Assembly: GCF_021018805.1 (NCBI RefSeq)
Contig: NC_086251.1
Location: 16,225,098 to 16,289,097, forward strand
Direction of reading: 5' to 3'
Length of the DNA stretch: 64,000 nt
DNA from: Prinia subflava
Lineage: Eukaryota; Chordata; Aves; Passeriformes; Cisticolidae
Part shown: in pieces, positions 46,701 to 58,819 of the stretch
Layout: the number at the start of each line of letters is the position of its first letter
Position numbering within the stretch: the stretch's first letter is position 1
Notes under the pieces: generated by a model
What the model saw: the letters and a program-made list of their open reading frames with translations, nothing else
Database searches by the model: none
What the model was told of the DNA's origin: nothing
Program-made: the position numbers and the translations under genes

Positions 46701-49700
46701 AACCAGCCACACACCCAAGCAATCTTGAGCCTCAGGACCTGTATCTTGGAGTGGGAGAAGGCAGAGGAGTGGTGCCAATACTGCCTGGAGTCCTCTGTCT
46801 CCTTTTGTGCCTTTTGTGATGGAGTGTTAGAGCAGAAAGCTTTAGGAGAGAGACCAGCTACTCCTAGCTTCACCTCCTCATCTGAATTCAGAGCAGGAGC
46901 ACAGGAACCATGATATGATCTCCTCCCTCTTGAGGATGATCAGGACATGATGATCATCAGCACATAATGACAAAAAAAAAAGCAGGAGCAGCAGTGGACC
47001 AAACACCATCCCTCTCTCCCTAGTACAACCAGGGCATGTGCTGCTTTGGGCTGCAGGGATCTTGTAAAGCTTTAGGAAAGCCCCCAAACATCAGAGCCAG
47101 GGAACTGACAGCAGTTGAGCACTTCTCTTGGTTTGATGCTAGGTGGGAAAGAGGAAAAAAAAGCATCCAAGAGGCCAGCTTAGCTCCCAGCTCAAGCAGA
47201 TGATGCCTCCATGGAGGGCCCTTTAGCTGCAGGCCAGGTAGGAAGCAGTTTGCTCAGTTCTGGGAGTAGGGAAGGGAGCAAAAAAGGCAGCAGTATTCAG
47301 TGTCAGTACTTGATTTGGCATTAAAGCAGCATAGCTGGTGCCTGCAGGGTTGTAAAACCCATGTCCTGTCCCTGCTGAGAAATAAAGAAATCAAGAAGAA
47401 ATAAACAGTCTTAAAAAAAGGACACGATGAAAAAACAAATAAAAGAAGGAACAAGCACAGGAGCGTCCCTCTAAAACAAGCAGGGAGCAGGCCAGCCCTG
47501 GCTAGCTCTTCTCCCATGCCCCACTGTGCCCAGCAGATGCTGTGCAGCTCCAGGCATGGGCATTCCTGGACAGCACCCTACTTCTCCCCTCATTTCAATC
47601 TTCTCCCAGAATCCTTAACTCATCAGGCTAAATGGAAGCCAGTCACTGCCCTCAGGCCACCACGGCAATATTTCCAAAAGACAAAAAAGAAATCAAGTAA
47701 GAAATCTCCCCCAGCACGACACCATGCTTCCTGGGAAGGCCAGGCAGCTCTCCAAGCTGTGCCTGCCCTCCCCATGGGATGGGCTTTAAAAAGGGGCTGA
47801 GAACAAACAAAAGAGAGATGTTTGTTCTCCCAGCAGGCTCCTGCGGGAGATTCTGCACATCCAAGAGTTTTGCAAGCCTCTGAGGAAAGGAGGGAGGCTT
47901 CAGTGCCACCCTGCTGTTGCTCCTGGCCTGGAGATGCTGAACTTCACTGGGCTCATCACCCCTGCTGCTGCAGGGGAGGGTGGGACCACTCGACAATGGC
48001 AGGAGACTCCCTCCTACCCCACAGCACCCATTGTGGAAGAACACCCTTCCCAGTAGCTAAAGAAATGACCGTGATGTTCTTCCTGGCAACTTGGGGGCAA
48101 GATACAGGCAGAGAGTGGAAAGTCCCTTCAGGACAGGGTTGAGGCAGAAAAAAGATAGCTGTGTGAGCCAGCCAGCAAAGCAGGGTCTCCCAGACATTTT
48201 TGTCCAGTTGCCTGGTGGAATTGGCCCAGCAGAGCTGGCAGTCCTTTCTTCAAAGTGCGGTGAGGGGGGGAGCTGGAAAAAAAGAGGGTTTTCTGGAAGA
48301 TGACAAGTGGGAAGCCCCTCCATTCCTCTCCAATCCCTTTCCCAAGGAAAACATTGCTGCTCTGTAGCTGCTAATGACTTCCAGATGGAGCAACAGGGTC
48401 ACAAAGCATGGAGAGCTCTCACGAGGAGATGAAAGGCTGGACATGCTGCCCTCATCTGCAAGAGCAAGGCAAGAAGAAGCCAGGAGCACCCCTCTGTCAG
48501 AAGAGCAAAGGGGTGGAGGGAAAGCCCCAAAGAATGTCCTCGTGTGCACACACTTGTACCCAAATCCACTCCACACAGATGCCAGTCAGGTTTCTTCTCC
48601 TCTGCCTACTCAGGAAACACTGGAAGGAGACTCGAGTTTTGTAAATTCAGCACACCTGCAAAAGCTCCTAGAAGTCTAGGGCACATCTCCAGGAGTGGGA
48701 TGGACAGTGGTGACACAGCACAGGAGAGCCAGGCTGGAATATGCTGGCCCATCCTACGCCACCCCAGCCTACAGCACCTCTGGGCCCTTCTGTGTGCCCT
48801 GGGATCCCACCCACGAAAAGAGCACAAATCCCATGGGGCATTCCTTGTAGGTTTTGCATGCTTCAAACATGGCACAGGTTTTCTAAGGAAAACTGTCAAA
48901 GCTACAGGTTTAAACAGCTCTGGAGAGCAAGGAGCCACCTCATGGACAGGTCCAGGGCAGCAAAGCCAATGGGACAGGACAAAAGAAAAAAACAACTACA
49001 TTAGTTGTAGTTGGATAGATCTGAACCCAAAATAACCTGATGGTACTGATGTACTTTTAAACACATAACCAGTTTTAGTGTGCAGAGTAAATGAAGCACA
49101 GGAGTTCGCCATGACCAAGGTAGAATGAACTACAATTAAATGGAAATTAAATGGAAATGCAATGAAATTACATGTTGCTTTCTTAATAGAAATGGATTTT
49201 TGTGATAAGAAGAATACAAAAAAACCCCTATACTGTCAGATACATGGTGTAAGCCAGAAAGGGAAGTACTAAAAAAGTGGTTTGCCTTTAAACTACTATT
49301 TTAAAAATAATTCCAGTATTGTTGAAGGAGTTGATCTGACAGTGATTAGAGGAAAATCTAGACCAAGTAAAACTCAGCTTTTGTGTTTTTTTCCTTTAAG
49401 GGACAAAATAATGAAATTGTCCTTAACTGTAAGTTTATTTCCAAGGCAGAAAAATGCCTGTACTTCTATTTTTAAAAATCCACATATATTGTTTTTTAAA
49501 TAATCCATTTTGCTGAGTGTGGTTCAAGCCAAATGCAAACCTTGGTTTCCACTGCCAAGCACGCAAGCCTGGCCACAGCTCATGTGTCTGGTGGAAAATC
49601 TCCGACACAGGGAACCTTGACAAAGTGGAGCACAAATGCGTGAGAGAAGAAACCAGTGCTGCACCAGCTGTGTGCATTCACAGAGATCCCTGCAGCACCT

Positions 49701-52700
49701 CATGCCAAGGCTGAAGGTGGTTTTTAGACTGGTGTTTACTACAGAACCTACAGACCAGGAGCCTCAGGCTCTTCTCTAGCCCTTTCACAACAAGTCTAGC
49801 AAAAGACGTGCTGTTGAGTCTAACCCTACAATGTATGGAAGTTGGCACCATCTCTAGAAGATGCCTAACATTTTCAGAGGGATGGGCACAAGGATGGGAG
49901 TGGGAACAGAACTAAGACCTTCTCCTTGCTCACGGCAGGTCCACAGCCATTGCAGCACTGCTGACCTCTAGAGCCTTTGCAACACATGGGAGCTCCACCG
50001 AGCTCCCTCTGCAATGAAAACCTCCCAGAAACCACTGCTTTTCATCCATCCAAGGCAGTCCTGAAAAGCCTAATAAGGCTAAATTAGCTAAAAAGGCTAA
50101 TTAAGTTATGGATAGATGGAACAGTTCCTCCACAACCACTCAGCCAACACGAGTCTGTCTGGGTGATAGGCTGGGTGCCCAGCACTGCTGGTCCCATCTG
50201 GGACCCATGGCAAGAGTATGGCCATGGCCAAGGCATCCCCATGTGCTGTAAGGACAACGGGCAAACCTGGGGGAAGCTCAGAGAGATGTCCCTGCCCTAT
50301 ACTGCCACTTAGCAGTCCCTCCTCTCTGCAAGGATCAGATTTCCCTGAGCCCAGCAAAACCTCATGACAGGACTTCCAAAATCCTGAAGACACCCATGAA
50401 ATCTTGTGAGCAGCTGCAGTTCAACTCAGACATGTACTCATTTGTAAGAAAGACTTCAAAGCCTCCTTGTGCTTTCTGGCCCATTTATTCCAGACCAGTC
50501 TGCGTGAAAAGCAGCTTGAACTTGTTTCCAGGGCAGAAATCATTATCCTGGATTGTATTTGTTCTGAGGAGGATGGTGAAGACAGTCTGATTCACCTCCT
50601 CAGGAAGCCTGTGTTCCCATCAGCCCATGTCCCTTCCTTCCATGCCTCAGCAGCGCTCGCAGGCACATTCACCACCTCAGTCCCATTGCTGCCCGCAGCT
50701 GTCCCCACCTGCCTCCCTCAGGCTTTGCTGCCTGACTGGCTTGGGAGATGGATAAACATTACCTAGGGAACTCCCCCACCAAAAACCCTTTTGCTTTTCC
50801 TTTGGGACAGTGACACCCAGCAGGATGACAGGGAGAGGCAGCGGTGGCAGCACCCTTGGTGGCCAAGTTTACCCCCCCACCACCACTGCACGCCTGTCCA
50901 AAACCTCACACTCCTCCCCTGTGCCACCATGCTCTAGGGAGGAGACACTGCCCAGCACAGGATTTACTAACAAAACACACAAAACCTAGACAGAGGCAAA
51001 GCCAAGCCCTTCCTCACCCCAAAAGCTTTGTGGAAAATCACACCCCAGCTCAGGGTGCTTTTGCACTCCTGATCGTGGCTGGCCCTGCTCCCAGGGCCGA
51101 GCTAATTGGAGCCACAGGTCGTGTTGCCCTGTCACTCGCTGCGAGCAGCTGGAGGCAGATTTCCTATTTTGGATCTGGCAGGAGAGTGTGAGGCTGAGGC
51201 CATCCGGCTGCTGTGCTCCGTTCCTTGCCGGGCAGCTCGAGGGAAGCACAGGAAGGGCAGCAGCAGGGCCCAGCACCCAGCGATGCTCCCAGCACACAGG
51301 CAGCCCAGCAGGGGGGAAAGTGGGAAATCCTGGAGGTTTAAGGCAAAGAAGAGCTGAGGTTTTTGTTCCTGCCCTCCTCAAAGCCTCCACAACAGCCATC
51401 TCCAGGCATCACAAAACAAAATCTTTGAGGGATGGGGAACCTGGCTGTTTCCTCCCACTGTCATCCCACAAAAAAGGGCAAATGTAGTAAGCCCAGGGTC
51501 ACTTGCCTCTTCAAGATCCCCAGGTGCTCTTAAAAACCAGTGACACCACAGCCTAATTTATTGTGGAGAGATCAGAACTGTTTCAATTTGTACTGGTATC
51601 TGCAGAGAGGGACAAGCTGAGCCTTCTACAAGCTCTCCTAGCACCCTGAATCATAGTTCTGTTGTTTGGGTTTTTTTCAATGGTACTTTATGTGTATCAT
51701 CAGTAAATATCTGAGAAGTGGTTAGCCAGGTTAGCAACTTATCAATACTTCTAGCTATCCTGAAGGATCTTTTTGGCCTTGTGACCAACATCTTCCCAGC
51801 CTCCAGACAGACAAAGCATTCCAGACACAGCGTCATCCAAGAGAAAGAAGGATTTTGGTTTCTGAACTTCAAATAAATGCATATCAAACCACAAGCCAAG
51901 CTCAGATGAAGAACAAGTATTTTCCTTTACAGTTATGAAAGCAAGGAACTCAGGTGCTCCAGCTATCCCCATCCCTGGTACTGGTTGGTCTTTACAGCAC
52001 TGAAGCAGTTAAAGCATTTGCTGGAGCACTGGATCCAGAGCCAAAATGGAAGTGTCAAAAGCCAGGACTGCAACAAGTGGTTAGGGGATCAGATGGTTTG
52101 CACGCCGTGCTGAGGAAAAGCCCAGGAAAAGTCCACGAACAAGGGCCTATTTAATAACCAGCCCACAAGACAATTTGGGCATGCAGTGCCAAAGTGCCGG
52201 GGAGGACGGGAAGCATTTGTGGGAAACCCCAGCCCACAGGTGCCCCTTCCCTGGGGCTGGAAAAGGAGCAGGGGAACAGCTGCCTGTGCCCTGGGCACTG
52301 CTGTGATGGTCGGGTCTGGGAGCTGAGGGCAAGGACTGCTCCTCTCCTCCTGCTCCTGCTGCAGCCTGAAGTATCATGCCTGGGACTCTGTAGCTTCACT
52401 GCTCCCCACAGCTTCTTTCTTCCACTCTCTCATTGCCCTCTAATCCATTATTTTTCCTCTCCCATAACACAGAGAGAGCCTGGAAAAGTGGCCTTTAACA
52501 AACAGCTCCAGTTTTGGGGTAGGGGAAAGGACACAGAAAGAAACCAGGAGACAGCAAATCCCTGCTTTCCTCCTTCCCCTCCTCGCTCAGTACACACCCT
52601 GTGATGGAAGTTTTCCTCCCTGGACAGTGTTTATTGCTTCCCCCTGTCCTGCAGCGCCGCAGCAAAGCCTGGCTGGCCTTTAAAAGCCTCCTGACAAATC

Positions 52701-54295
52701 CCGGGAGCAGCGCCCTGTGCCAGACACCAAAAAGTGGTTTGCAAAGGAAAAGAAAAAAAACAACAGAGCTCTGGAGGCCAAGCCCAAAGAGGTTCCCGTT
52801 CCCAAAAGCAGGAACATTGTGTGCATGTGTATATTGCATGCCAGAGAAGAAAAAGGAGGGAGTATCAGTTGTAGGAGAGAGGAAAAATGGGGGGGAGCAA
52901 GGGTGGGGGGGAAGCAAAAAGAAATCCCAGCCTTAAGACTCCAGAGGTCTGGCTGGGAGAGGCAACAACTGAAAGAAATGCTCTGCTGTTATTACTGCAT
53001 GGAAATTACAGCTGCCAGAAGGAATCCAGGCCAATCTGTTGCTGAATATAACTTTAAAAAGACAGTCAGCCTCAAATCATGGGCTGCTCACGGGTGTTGG
53101 AAAGTCAATGCAGTGGTGGGACCTTCCCCAGTGCCTTCTAAACAGCAAAGGCTGAGGACAAAGACAAAATGAGGGTGGAAGAGTAAAAGATGCTCAGCAG
53201 GCACGAGGGAGGGACTCTGCCACATGCTCCAGGTCCCCCAGGTTTGGGGAGAAAGTGTTAATTAGGGAGGTATCAGTTGTTAGCCGCTCAAAAGAAGGGG
53301 AGGTTTGGATTGGTTCCGGGAGAGGAGACAGTTTAACTTCTTGTGAGCTCCCTTTTCTGTTTTTAAAAATGTGATCTGCAAAGGGGAAATGCTGCAAGTA
53401 GAGCTCTGGGTGCAAGGCAGGAGAAGACAGACACCAAGAGAGAAAAACCCTCAGCTATTTACAGCAGGAGCATCTTCTGCAACCAGGGGCAGCCAGGGAG
53501 AGGGCCCAGGCATGCTGTTTCATGGGCAAGCAGGGAAATGCAAAGGAAAACCCTTTCCAGAAAGTAATTTTAGCTACAGGTGAGAACAGGACATCAGATC
53601 AGACGATGTTCCCAGCCCCGTCAGCTTGTGCTCCAAGCCAGCTCCTGACTGGCAGCCAGCCCCTCCTGCAAGCCTCTCCCCCTCGTCTGGGAGGGATATT
53701 GGAGAAACGGGAAGAACAGGGGCTTTCAGCTTCCAGCACGCTGTCAAATTAACAAAAATCATGCTAAGCTTAACTGTAGTGCACAGAGGCTCCACCTGCC
53801 ACTCCTGGAGAACATGAGTCACAGCTCACCAAGCCTCGCTCTCTGCTGCCAGGCTACTTTTACCTCCCTTTGGACAGGAAACAACACTCGCTTCCAAGAA
53901 GTCCCCCCTCTTCCCAAATGTGCTCTGGAGAAAACCCACTACACCGCAACACGTCTTTCTGAATTTTTAGCCGATGTGGATTTGGACTCTGTGCTTGGGC
54001 CACAGCCAGCATTTATCAAAGGCTCTGGCTGGCACAGCGGGGGATATTTTGGAGCGTACAATGGCAGCAGGAGGTATTTTTATCTCCTTGTTGCTCACCT
54101 GGGGCTTTCTGCCCTGCTTTTGGGCACGCTGCTGCCCACCCCGGGGCACAGCACCCAGCAGCTCCCCCACAGCTACTCACCCACGTAGAAGGTGTTGGGG
54201 GCCGGCTTCTCCCCCAGCTGCAGGTACAGGATATTCGTTGTCTGCGAGTCATGGCGGAGCCACAGGGCCACTCCCAGGATGATGCCCCCGGCCAG
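34666..54295 (-). CDS. CD81: CD81 tetraspanin, exons 2-8
   Basis: CD81 is a four-pass plasma-membrane tetraspanin that organises partners such as CD19, EWI proteins and integrins into microdomains. Seven exons on the - strand (54295-54181, 42247-42150, 39312-39238, 36622-36515, 35938-35843, 35510-35421, 34728-34666) join without phase errors into 214 codons plus stop. Adding the 22 residues of the usual first exon gives 236, the human length. Present are TM2-TM4, the small loop, a large loop with CCG and four Cys, and the C-terminal NSSVY. TM and small-loop sequences are nearly identical to human; the large loop is diverged and carries a sequon absent from human. Exon 1 was searched for up to 64 kb and not found, so it must lie beyond the window. 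CD9 and other tetraspanins fit less well. Confidence 0.97.
34729..35420 (-). other. CD81: CD81 intron 7
   Basis: A 692-nt GT-AG phase-0 intron. I see nothing else in it. Confidence 0.9.
35421..35510 (-). CDS. CD81: CD81 exon 7: end of large loop and TM4
   Basis: Acceptor ctgcctcag|AAC, donor ATCATG|gtaag. Encodes [20 protein letters not shown] and [10 protein letters not shown] (residues 187-216). The first three residues form an N-T-S sequon directly before the fourth loop Cys. Human has only DC at this place. Confidence 0.96.
35843..35938 (-). CDS. CD81: CD81 exon 6: variable part of large loop
   Basis: Acceptor ctccatgtag|CTG, donor TTTGAG|gtaggc. Encodes [20 protein letters not shown] and [12 protein letters not shown] (155-186), with the CCG motif and the third Cys. 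It is three residues shorter than the human exon, all lost after that Cys. Confidence 0.95.
35939..36514 (-). other. CD81: CD81 intron 5
   Basis: A 576-nt GT-AG phase-0 intron. No other feature seen. Intron 6 (35511-35842, 332 nt) is similar. Confidence 0.9.
36515..36622 (-). CDS. CD81: CD81 exon 5: helices A and B of large loop
   Basis: Acceptor ctttcctag|ATA, donor GAAACG|gtaagg. Encodes [20 protein letters not shown] and [16 protein letters not shown] (119-154). It is one residue longer than human (ALMGESD for AVVDDD). Confidence 0.97.
36623..39237 (-). other. CD81: CD81 intron 4
   Basis: A 2.6 kb GT-AG phase-0 intron with no recognisable internal gene. It contains a short GC-rich patch near 38830-38900. 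Confidence 0.85.
39238..39312 (-). CDS. CD81: CD81 exon 4: TM3
   Basis: Acceptor ctttgcag|TTC, donor GACCAA|gtaag. Encodes [20 protein letters not shown] and VNKDQ (94-118), the same as human. Confidence 0.97.
39313..42149 (-). other. CD81: CD81 intron 3
   Basis: A 2.8 kb GT-AG phase-0 intron. It has a short A run at about 41410 and no recognisable element or exon. Confidence 0.85.
42150..42247 (-). CDS. CD81: CD81 exon 3: TM2
   Basis: Acceptor gccttgcag|GA (phase 1), donor GGGACG|gtaagg. Encodes the end of Gly61, then [20 protein letters not shown] and [12 protein letters not shown] (62-93), the same as human. Confidence 0.97.
42993..43050 (-). ncRNA. Candidate microRNA-like hairpin in CD81 intron 2
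   Basis: Two 23-nt arms (42993-43015 and 43028-43050) are complementary around a 12-nt loop. On the + strand they give 20 Watson-Crick pairs, one wobble and two A-C mismatches. On the - strand, the CD81 transcript sense, the two A-C positions become G-U pairs and a single A-C mismatch remains. Stem and loop sizes fit a short pre-miRNA, though the lower stem beyond the arms does not pair well. The alternative is the remnant of a small palindromic transposon. I do not recognise the sequence as a named miRNA. Confidence 0.4.
43735..43830. other. CpG-dense patch with GAAA-capped hairpin
   Basis: A CpG-rich stretch in an AT-rich intron. It includes ggcggcg-gaaa-cgccgcc (43776-43793), a perfect 7-bp stem closed by a GNRA-type loop. 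It could be an intronic regulatory element or a chance GCC repeat. Confidence 0.45.
44940..45150 (-). mobile_element. CR1 LINE 3' fragment
   Basis: Read on the - strand it follows the avian CR1 3' end. A catcttttacagtgag.. block is followed by the ttccag/ctggaa block, tccctgtcactggaggttt, gaggtcccttcaacctgggc and the terminal ctatgattg. It is 5'-truncated, as is usual for CR1, and has no coding capacity. Confidence 0.75.
48993..49013. repeat. Short perfect inverted repeat
   Basis: caactaca and tgtagttg arms around a 5-nt ttagt loop. Small, and of unknown meaning. Confidence 0.7.
54181..54295 (-). CDS. CD81: CD81 exon 2: end of TM1 and small loop
   Basis: Acceptor ttctccccag|CTG, donor TACGTGG|gtgagt (phase 1). 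Encodes [20 protein letters not shown] and [18 protein letters not shown] (23-60) plus the first base of Gly61. This is the first CD81 exon visible in the window. Confidence 0.97.
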
Positions 54296-55561
54296 CTGGG
54301 GAGAAAACAGAGGGAAGCAAGGGTTACCCACTGCTGCAGCCACAGCAGGGCCACACTGGCTGTTTCCAGCCAGGAGCAGAAGACTTGCTTTTCATCTTCC
54401 CACCAATATACAAGAACGTCCTTTCTGACATCACCCCTGTAACATGCTTTGTGCCCCACAGGTCATGAGCTGTGTGATCTTCCCTGCTTTATGAGAAGAC
54501 TCCTCATTCTGGGGATGTGCAAAGCCCTTTCCAGTTCTTGCAGGAGATTTCTTTTCCTAGAGGTATTTTATTATGCTTTATCATTATTTTCAGTGGAAGG
54601 CTCTGCATTACCCAAGCAGGAGATGTGCCACTAAGGTTTTTAGGAGAGCTTTTCAACAAAAGTTAGAATCAGCCCGTTACTTCCTTTTCCCAGTGGGCTG
54701 TTGACATCCCATTACATTTCTCTGTGAGGTACAAACAGAAAGGGGGGAAACTGTCCATTTCTCCCCTCTGCCCCCAAGTCTTGCATGCACACTACTTCCC
54801 ATCCAGGGTCGGGCTTCCAGTCGAACACACCTGGTGTTCCTCAGGCACACAGAGTTTCCTTAATGTCCCAATACAGGAACTGACGTGGAGCAAGGCCTGG
54901 GGTGAGGCCAAAGCACCCCCACAGCACTTTTGGGGGTCTCCATGCCGAGCCTGCTGCCTTCCCCATGCTGTCAAACAGCAGAAGGGCAGCACACCCTCAC
55001 CCACGTGTGCAGCCTGACACGCAGGACTGGCCAGGGCAAGGACAGAGACACACTCCAGATGTGGGAGGAGACGTCCCACACATGGGACATCACCTCTGCC
55101 ACTGGGATATTTATGTACAAACAATGGGAAGTTCTGTGACTGGCTTCCTCACTGTTTTCCCTTTCAGGGAGGGGTTGGGAATGGCCACAGAAGATGGAAG
55201 CAGATATGGGGCAATATAGCAGGGAAGGTGTCACTGAGAGAGAATCAAGGTAGAGCTTTTCCAGCAGGACTCACCCTGTCCTCTGTGACATACCCCTTTC
55301 ATTTAAAAGCATAAGAGAGAGGAAAAAATAATATAAACATCTGGGGAAGAACCCCAAACCCTTAGAATTTCAGTCTCACTGCTGTGAAATATTGAAATCA
55401 CCTGTTCAAATGCCAATTTAATTTTGACTGCTGTAGATCCTTGAAGCCATTCATCTTAAAAAAGAGAAGAAAACTACCAAAGAATATAGAAGCGGAAACA
55501 TGGTTTTCCTAAAAGAGTCTGAATCAGGTCAGCTACAGGCATGATAGGCATCATGAAAGTC

Positions 55562-55565
<4 letters not shown>

Positions 55566-55600
<35 letters not shown>
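55566..55600 (+). repeat. Poly(A) tract, 35 bases
   Basis: An uninterrupted A run followed by cgg and seven more A. No retrocopy was identified upstream. Confidence 0.95.
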
Positions 55601-55601
<1 letters not shown>

Positions 55602-58600
55602 GGAAAAAAAGTGCAGGGCTTTTTCAGTAAAGGTGCAAAGTCTCCAGTTGTGCAAACCCAACAGGAACACAGGAGGACAGGGATCTGCAGGACAGGCTGT
55701 CGATGGGAGCCTGGCTTTGCCCCTTGGGAGCTCAGCTGGTGGTTTCCTCCTTGCTCATCTCTACAAATCCCAGCCACAAGATTTTTCCAGAGTGTGTCAC
55801 TGTGAGCGCCGCTGAAGCTGGGGCAAACCCACATCATTTCCAAACTCACAGGACAAACCACTCTCAGGGCATTTCCACTATCAGAGCGAAAAAATCCTCC
55901 CCAGCTCCTAGAGAGGAAGGGAAATCTTTGCTTTTCCCCAGCCTGCCACCAAAGTAATCTGCTTTTAACACTTCTCCCACAAGAACCAATGCAACTTCCC
56001 TGCTGGCACAGCTCCTCGTGCCTCCTGCACTGGGGCCAGCCTGGGGTTCTCCAAACACTGGCTATGGAGAAAAGTCACGAAAGCCGGCCCGTGCTCAAGT
56101 CCAGCTCCAAATAAGGCAGCTTGTGGCTTCGCACAAAGTTACCCAAATCCAGCCTGGTGTGGCTTGTTCATTGTCTGAGGGCATAACAAAGTGTGTGTTT
56201 TTACTCTCAGAGGAAAGAATGTGTCCCCAAATTAATCCATGCCACTCAAAATAAAGCTCTCTTGGTAGCTGCTAGGAGAGAAGAGATCCTGAGGAAGGTT
56301 TGGATTTCTGTGCTGGTTGGAAGAGGTAAAGAAAAAAGGCTGCAGTCCTCTTTGTTTTGATTTTCTCCCTTCAAGGACACATTGCTCTGCCCTGACATGC
56401 TGCCCTCCACTCTCAGCAGTGCCACCCCAGGTCACCCTGCCACCTACGGCGAGGTTGGGGTGACAGCAGCAGCTCCATTCCAGACAAATTTGCCTTAAAA
56501 TGCCCGAGAGCACTGAAAGCTGCAAGCGGTCCTCAAGATATTTTTTAATCATTTGGGAACATCAACTAGAGGGATGGAGCCTCTTCGAATGCATCAAAGC
56601 CTCCCCAGCAGTGAGGTCTGCCTAAGACAGCTGAACCAACTCCAGCTGTTCCTGGTTTCATCCTGAATGCACCCCGGAACGTCACACAGCCCTCCCGCAC
56701 CGCCTGACTCCATCTGCATTTCTAACAGAGCATGGAAGACCTCTGAATGGAAGCTTTAATCCAATAGCAGCTGGATTTCTTAAGAGAGAATGACATTCAC
56801 TTACTAATGAAAACAGGGTTTGAGCTACGATGAGTAACTTTTTCCATGAAAACCATACATCCTCCCACCACCGAGAAGCCCAAAACGGAATTAAGGCTCT
56901 TTCTTCCCAAAGCAAAGAAAACAAGAGGGAGAAAACATTGTCAGCTTGCCACAGTAACTCTGCCTTGCTCTGTACCTTGCTTGGGATAATCTCATTTTTA
57001 ATAGAACAACTTGTTCCAGATAAAAGTTTGGTATTTTCTCCCCCTTCCATCCCACAACTGCTGTTTGCCAACACGAGAGCCTGAGGAGCTCCAGTCACTG
57101 CCAGCAGTGTCACCCTCGTCTCTAGGCTGCAATCCTCATACTTATCACTGGCTGTTCCTGCCGTGGGTATCTGCAATCTCACACAGGTTATCCCACTGAT
57201 CTTTGTGTTCCCAGCTTGTCAGGAGTGTTGCAGAGGCTGGGGCCATCACTTGTGAGACACTCCAAGTGCTCAGCACAGCTCTCCCTTTAAATTTTTGGGG
57301 ACTGCAAAGATCTAAAAGCTGCAACTTCAGCCATGGCAGCAGTGTCGGACTTTGACCCGCTCTCCAAAAGCCGACCTCCCCAGCCTGCTGCTCTGCTGCC
57401 AGCACCATGGCACTGCTGGAAGGCACAGCAGTGGTGCTCCCCAGGATGGGGCTGGCCCCAGAGCTCACACCCTGAGCAGCTTCCCGGCACAGCAGAGGTG
57501 GTGTTGCAGACTCTGAAATTTCCTCTTTACTGCTTTTTTCCAGCTTCCAGAGATTTACTGCGTCTTCCACAGACAGCTAGACTTTTCCAGCTGGATCCTG
57601 CCTGCCCAAAACTTGCTTTTTCAGGAATGCTGTTCCTAGTAGACACAGTGGGGGAAAGTCTCCACTGAATGCTGCCTAGGGGTGGGAAAAGGCAGGCCCT
57701 GTATCCCCAAGATGGGCTGGTATCCCATGTGAGGAGGTATCACCAGATGAGCACCATGATGGAAGTAGGTGTGCAGTCCTGGTTTGCTGCCCAAACCATG
57801 GTGCAGCCCCATGTAGTGGGGCTCCTTCCTGGACTGAGCCTCACCAATGGAGATGCTGTTCACCCTAAAATTTCCAGATCCAGCTGTAGGGCAAGGGAAC
57901 AAGCCCATTTTTCACAGCTTTTCACACTCCTCTCCACAAGAAATTCTTATGAATTAGGGGTGCAAGGAATGACCCCATTCTGCTTTTAATGTGGTGTACC
58001 CCCCCTTCTGAGCTGCCCCCACCTTAACCTTTTGCTCCCTAAAACTCACATATGCCAGGATGTGCATCACCTCCCTGGTCCCTTCCGCTGCCCCCAGCCT
58101 TTTTCCTCCTGCTCCCTTCCCTCCACCCTTCTGTAAAACAGATTTCCTGGAAGGGAGGAGGAGAAGAAGGAAGTTCTGGCTATAGGGCAGCTTGCTGGGC
58201 ACGCCAAAGCACAGCAGACAGACATCCTGTGTCTCACCTCAGAGAGGGAGGGAAGTGGAGGTGCCAGCAGTGTCACGATGCTGTATTTGAGCAGTGCCAG
58301 CTCCCACAGCCATGCAGCCATAGCTGCTCCTGCCCCCAGGTGGTGCTTCCCAACCTGTGAGAGCCCTAGGGCCGGAGAGGCTCCCGCCCTGCTGGAAAAA
58401 CGCTGCCGGCAGAGCTCCCGCCACGATGCTTGGGAAATACCACAGCTACTAACAACAAGCAGGATGCTGCCAAGAAAGCTTAATGAACTTTAGCTGGTTT
58501 ATGATTACAGTAGATGACTGGAGATTTTTAACAGGTTCTCATGCTGCAGAGGTTTGCCATTTCCCTCACACCAGCGGGAAGCAGAGCCCTTGGTGAGGCA

Positions 58601-58645
58601 GCACCCAGACCTGACCCGAGAAGCCCAAGCAGGGCTCCCCATGGC

Positions 58646-58819
58646 TCCTCTCCAACACAACCTGCAAAGCAGCTGAGATGGAGTAACAGTGAATCCTCCT
58701 CCTTTCACTGTGGGGAACCAGGATGCAGAAAATCCTCTCCAACACAACCTGCAAAGCAGCTGAGATGGAGTAACAGTGAATCCTCCTCCTTTCACTGTGG
58801 GGAACCAGGATGCAGAAAA
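58646..58819. repeat. 87-bp perfect tandem duplication
   Basis: Positions 58646-58732 and 58733-58819 appear identical base for base, beginning tcctctccaacac and ending gatgcagaaaa. No divergence is visible, which implies a recent duplication, a length polymorphism or an assembly artefact. Confidence 0.95.

Larger units (their letters stand above)
42248..54180 (-). other. CD81: CD81 intron 2 (11.9 kb)
   Basis: A long phase-1 GT-AG intron. It holds a microRNA-like hairpin (42993-43050), a CpG-dense patch (43735-43830) and a CR1 fragment (44940-45150). Further in are an 8-bp-arm palindrome at 48993-49013 and many short non-conserved open frames. No coding exon of another gene was recognised. 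Confidence 0.85.
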
